Assembly (NCBI GenBank): GCA_944320485.1
Contig: CALUHQ010000060.1
Location: 1 to 48,754 of the forward strand
DNA length: 48,754 nucleotides
Direction of reading: 5' to 3'
DNA from: Candidatus Methanomethylophilaceae archaeon
Lineage (GTDB): Archaea; Thermoplasmatota; Thermoplasmata; Methanomassiliicoccales; Methanomethylophilaceae
Shown here piece after piece: positions 45,679 to 48,754 of this stretch. The translations under genes were made by a program, and so were the position numbers. The notes beneath the pieces are model-generated. The model was not told the origin of the DNA, did no database searches, and worked only from the letters and a program-made list of their open reading frames with translations. How positions within the stretch are numbered: position 1 is the stretch's first letter; each line of letters opens with the position of its first letter.

Positions 45679-46236
45679 ATGGCACTAGCGAACGTAACTC
45701 AGGAGATCCTCAAGGCTGCCGACGAGAAGGCCGCCGCCATCAAAGCGGAGGCCGACGCCGAGATCGCCAAGATCCGCGCCGATGCAGATGCGAAGGTCGC
45801 CGAGTTGAAAGAGAAAGAGGACAAGAGGCTCAAAGAAGCAGTTGAGCGTCTCAGCCGCCAGGAGCTGTCCAGCGCCGAGCTGGAGAGCAAGAAGATCGTT
45901 CTGGCCAAGAAGAAGGAGATCCTCAAGGAAGCCTTCGACAGCGCTCTGTTCGAGCTGGAGAACGCGTCCGACGACGCCAAGCTCAAGCAGTACAGGGCCA
46001 TGGTCGAGGTCGCCAAGACGATCATCGAGAACCCCAAGGCACTCATGTCTGAGAAAGACTCCTTCACCGCAGCCGACCTCGGCGTCTTCTCCGTGGAGAA
46101 GGACAGCAGGATCGCAGCGGGACTCATCCTCCAGAGCGAGGACGGTCAGATGGAAGTGGACATGCAGTACTCCACGATCCTCCAGTCCATCTGGGATCGT
46201 GAGATCAAGACGGTGTCTGACATACTGTTCGGGTGA
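45679..46236 (+). CDS. A-type ATP synthase subunit E (peripheral stalk)
   Basis: 185-residue peripheral-stalk subunit. An N-terminal coiled coil (about 5-85: alternating A, K, E, D) leads to a globular C-terminal domain (about 100-185) that contacts the catalytic head. The pattern SAELESKKIVLAKKKEILKE fits NtpE/AtpE of archaea. It lies 19 bases after the proteolipid gene and is followed by subunit C, whose ATG is five bases beyond its stop. Confidence 0.92.
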   Translation: MALANVTQEILKAADEKAAAIKAEADAEIAKIRADADAKVAELKEKEDKRLKEAVERLSRQELSSAELESKKIVLAKKKEILKEAFDSALFELENASDDAKLKQYRAMVEVAKTIIENPKALMSEKDSFTAADLGVFSVEKDSRIAAGLILQSEDGQMEVDMQYSTILQSIWDREIKTVSDILFG

Positions 46237-46241
46237 GACCT

Positions 46242-47297
46242 ATGTTCAGCCGCAGCGGAAGAACAGGAAACTACGCGTACACCGTGTCCAGGGTGAAGGC
46301 CAAGAAGGGCCTGCTCCTTAAGGACGAGGACTACAACAAGATGCTGCAGATGGCAGTCCCCGAGGTGTCCCGCTACATCAGCGAGTCGGGATACCAGAAG
46401 GAGATGTCCGAGCTCGCCGGAAGGATCGAGGGAATCGACCTGGTGGAGCATGCGACCTACGCCAACATGGCGAAGGTCTTCAGCAGCATCCTCCAGGCCT
46501 CCCAGGGTGAGCTGCACACGATGGTTGCCGCATATCTCGAGAAGTGGGATATCTGGAACCTCAAAGTGATCCTCCGCGGTAAATCATACGGTCTCAGCGT
46601 CGACGAGGTCAGAGAGGATCTCGTCCCCGCCGGCAGTCTGAAGTCCGAGGACCTCGAGAAGCTCATGGGCATCGAGAACGTGGACGACATACTCGCCAAC
46701 TACAGCAAGATGGTGCATGTGCAGATCCCCCAGGACGTCATGAACGCCTACAAGGCCAACGGCAACCTGGGTGAGATCGAGGACTACCTGGACAAGTTCC
46801 ACTGGACCAGGCTCCTGAAGAGCATCAACCCCTCTTCGAGGCCCACCAGGATGTTCCAGGACTACGTCAGGATGGAGATCGACGTCATCAACCTCGAGAC
46901 CATCCTGAAGCTGAAAGCCGAGGGTATCTACGGCGAGCAGGTGATGAAGTACATCATCCCCGGAGGGAAGGACATCACACCCAAGGTGGCCACCCAGCTC
47001 GCCAACGCGGAGACCTTCGCCGCAGCGTCCTCGGACCTGCAGCAGCTGGAGTTCTACGACATCATCAAGGACATCGTGGAGTCCGACAACGTCACAGTGA
47101 GGGAGGTGGTCACGGAGATGAAGAAATACGAGATCGCCGAGGCCAACAAGTTCTCTCACATGTACCCTCTGTCCGTGTGCCCCATCCTCGATTACATGAT
47201 CCACAAGGAGATCGAGGTCGGGAACATCAGGACGATCGCGAGGGGTATCGAGAGCGGACTGAACACAGAGACCATCAAAGGACTGCTGGTGATCTGA
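46242..47297 (+). CDS. A-type ATP synthase subunit C (d-type, central-stalk socket)
   Basis: 351-residue all-helical, funnel-shaped protein that connects the central stalk to the c-ring. YAYTVSRVKAKKGLLL, EKWDIWNLKVILRGK and the C-terminal YPLSVCPILDYMIHKEIEVG are typical of V/A-ATPase subunit C/d. ATG 46242 with GGTGAG upstream is preferred over GTG 46233, which lies inside the subunit E stop. Its stop overlaps the subunit F start by one base (TGATG). Confidence 0.94.
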   Translation: MFSRSGRTGNYAYTVSRVKAKKGLLLKDEDYNKMLQMAVPEVSRYISESGYQKEMSELAGRIEGIDLVEHATYANMAKVFSSILQASQGELHTMVAAYLEKWDIWNLKVILRGKSYGLSVDEVREDLVPAGSLKSEDLEKLMGIENVDDILANYSKMVHVQIPQDVMNAYKANGNLGEIEDYLDKFHWTRLLKSINPSSRPTRMFQDYVRMEIDVINLETILKLKAEGIYGEQVMKYIIPGGKDITPKVATQLANAETFAAASSDLQQLEFYDIIKDIVESDNVTVREVVTEMKKYEIAEANKFSHMYPLSVCPILDYMIHKEIEVGNIRTIARGIESGLNTETIKGLLVI

Positions 47298-47602
47298 TGG
47301 AGATTGCGGTAATAGGCAGCGACGAGTTCGTGCTGGGCTTCAGGCTCGCCGGAATCAGGCGCGTGTTCGTCGCCAACCCTGACAACTACCAGGAGAAGAT
47401 GCTGGAGGCTATGTCCCAGCCATCAATTGGTATCCTCGCAGTGGATGCGAAGGATCTCGACAATCTCTCTTTCGCCGTGAGGCACAGGGTGATGGATTCG
47501 ATCCAGCCCGTCGTCGTGCCCGTCGGAGGCGACCAGAGCGACCTCCGCGAGAAGGTGAAGAGGGCCATTGGCGTTGACTTATACAAAACAGAGGATGAAT
47601 AA
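47297..47602 (+). CDS. A-type ATP synthase subunit F
   Basis: 101-residue central-stalk subunit with a Rossmann-like fold that works with subunit [21 protein letters not shown] is the standard N-terminus, followed by GILAVDAKD and PVVVPVGG. The start overlaps the subunit C stop by one base, and the stop is two bases before the subunit A start. Confidence 0.94.
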   Translation: MEIAVIGSDEFVLGFRLAGIRRVFVANPDNYQEKMLEAMSQPSIGILAVDAKDLDNLSFAVRHRVMDSIQPVVVPVGGDQSDLREKVKRAIGVDLYKTEDE

Positions 47603-47604
47603 GA

Positions 47605-48754
47605 ATGAGCACTGAAGGTGTAATTTACAGGGTCGCCGGACCTGTGGTGACTGCCACCGGTATCTCGCCCAAGATGTACGACGTCGTGCATGTTGGAAAC
47701 GAGCAGCTGATGGGAGAGGTCATCAAGATCATCGGCGACTACTCCATCATCCAGGTTTACGAGGACACATCCGGAATCAAACCCGGAGAGCCGGTCACAA
47801 ACTCCGGCAAACCCCTCTCCGTTGAACTCGGCCCCGGCCTCCTCACATCCGTTTACGACGGAATCCAGAGGCCCCTGCCCGTTCTCAGGGAGAAGATGGG
47901 AGACTTCATCTACCGTGGAGTGTCCGCGCCTGGACTGGATCACGAGAAGAAATGGGACTTCACTCCCGTAGCCAAAGAGGGCGACGTCGTCACCGCCGGA
48001 CAGGTCATCGGTACCGTCCAGGAGGGCCCCATGGTCCACAAGATCATGGTCCCCATCGACATCGCCAAGGGGAAGATCGACTCCATCAAGAGCGGATCCT
48101 TCACCATCGACGAGACCGTCGCCGTCATCGACGGAAAGGACGTCTGCATGGTCCAGTACTGGCCCGTCCGTAACCCCAGGCCCGTCGCCGAGAAGTATCA
48201 GCCCGACGTCCCCCTGGTCACCGGACTCAGGGTCCTGGACACCATGTTCCCCCTCGCGAAGGGAGGAGCGGCCGCCATCCCCGGTGCGTTCGGTACCGGA
48301 AAGACGGTTACCCAGCAGTCCCTGGCCAAGTTCTCCGACGCCGACATCGTCGTCTACATCGGATGCGGTGAGCGCGGAAACGAGATGACCGAGGTTCTGA
48401 CCGAGTTCCCCGAGCTGGACGACCCCAGGACCGGGGAGAAGCTGATGAAGAGGACCGTCCTGATCGCCAACACGTCCAACATGCCCGTCGCCGCTCGTGA
48501 GGCCTCCGTCTACACCGGAATGACCATCGCCGAGTACTTCAGGGACATGGGATACAACGTGGCTCTCATGGCCGACTCCACCTCCAGGTGGGCCGAGGCC
48601 ATGCGTGAGATCTCCTCCAGGCTCGAGGAGATGCCCGGAGAAGAGGGATACCCCGCCTACCTGGCCGGACGTCTCTCCGAGTTCTACGAGCGTGCCTGCC
48701 GTGCCAAGACACTCTGCGGCGAGGACGGATCCATCTCCGTCATCGGAGCCGTCT
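47605..48754 (+). CDS. A-type ATP synthase catalytic subunit A, partial (C-terminus beyond right edge)
   Basis: The first 383 residues of the catalytic subunit, which normally has about 580-590. Walker A is GAFGTGKTV in [10 protein letters not shown]. The A-subunit-specific insert (about 110-200, [20 protein letters not shown]) distinguishes it from subunit [10 protein letters not shown] supplies the catalytic glutamate, and [20 protein letters not shown] is also present. Subunits B and D are expected further right. No intein is seen in the visible part. Confidence 0.96.
   Translation, partial: MSTEGVIYRVAGPVVTATGISPKMYDVVHVGNEQLMGEVIKIIGDYSIIQVYEDTSGIKPGEPVTNSGKPLSVELGPGLLTSVYDGIQRPLPVLREKMGDFIYRGVSAPGLDHEKKWDFTPVAKEGDVVTAGQVIGTVQEGPMVHKIMVPIDIAKGKIDSIKSGSFTIDETVAVIDGKDVCMVQYWPVRNPRPVAEKYQPDVPLVTGLRVLDTMFPLAKGGAAAIPGAFGTGKTVTQQSLAKFSDADIVVYIGCGERGNEMTEVLTEFPELDDPRTGEKLMKRTVLIANTSNMPVAAREASVYTGMTIAEYFRDMGYNVALMADSTSRWAEAMREISSRLEEMPGEEGYPAYLAGRLSEFYERACRAKTLCGEDGSISVIGAV

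Overview
The window is archaeal chromosomal DNA, most likely from a Thermoplasmata-type euryarchaeon of the order Methanomassiliicoccales or a close relative. The support is an A-type ATP synthase operon, archaeal replication proteins (MCM, PriS, Orc1/Cdc6), archaeal TiaS, NMD3, Tsr3, prefoldin, eL20 and FtsY, TATA boxes with very short or no leaders, a bacterial-type gyrase (known in this branch), and a methanogen-type zinc methyltransferase of the MtaA/MtbA family. No mcr or mtt/mtb operon lies in the window, so the order-level assignment is an inference. Most of the DNA is GC-rich by eye; about 20.3-23.7 kb and 39.4-42.4 kb look clearly less so.

Layout. 1-3.4 kb: the 5' part of gyrB (leaving the left edge), a long regulatory gap, thiC and tRNA-Thr(CGT). 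3.5-12.5 kb: a DNA-repair district with endonuclease IV coupled to a double winged-helix regulator, a divergent OGG1-type glycosylase, a small COG2522 regulator and a 1788-residue Lhr-family helicase. 12.6-18.6 kb: a secreted anchored protein, two-subunit class I fumarase, and a tightly overlapping operon (77-aa protein, MCM, DUF424, NMD3). 18.6-20.2 kb: ferredoxin, then Tsr3 translationally coupled to a phosphatase-like protein without its catalytic residues. 20.4-23.7 kb: a lower-GC module with an HTH_10 (Bat-type) regulator, an MtaA/MtbA-like methyltransferase and an APC permease under a promoter with a perfect palindrome. 23.9-29.2 kb: an HPS-RraA fusion, a DUF4143 ATPase with 23-bp tandem repeats at its start, HtpX, a metallo-beta-lactamase-fold protein and a TatD-like hydrolase. 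29.3-35.5 kb: chelatase-like ChlI and ChlD, then PriS, then the canonical eL20-prefoldin alpha-FtsY run. 35.5-39.4 kb: M20 peptidase, acetyl-CoA acetyltransferase, TiaS. 39.4-41.5 kb: a probable replication origin, with orc1/cdc6 and a 26-residue membrane peptide between two inverted Origin Recognition Box-like elements. 41.5-48.75 kb: signal peptidase, dCMP deaminase and the A-ATPase operon H-I-K-E-C-F-A, leaving the right edge inside subunit A.

How the parts fit. Many genes overlap by 1-4 bases (ATGA or GTGA), so translational coupling is common. Replication and topology genes are scattered through the window (gyrB, lhr, mcm, priS, cdc6) and oriented in both directions. Near the putative origin, the genes just to its left run leftward and those from 42.4 kb on run rightward, as expected for divergent forks. 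The strongest leads are the paired ORB elements with the unannotated membrane peptide, the permease-methyltransferase module with its operator, and a 31-bp alternating purine-pyrimidine tract at the gyrB promoter.
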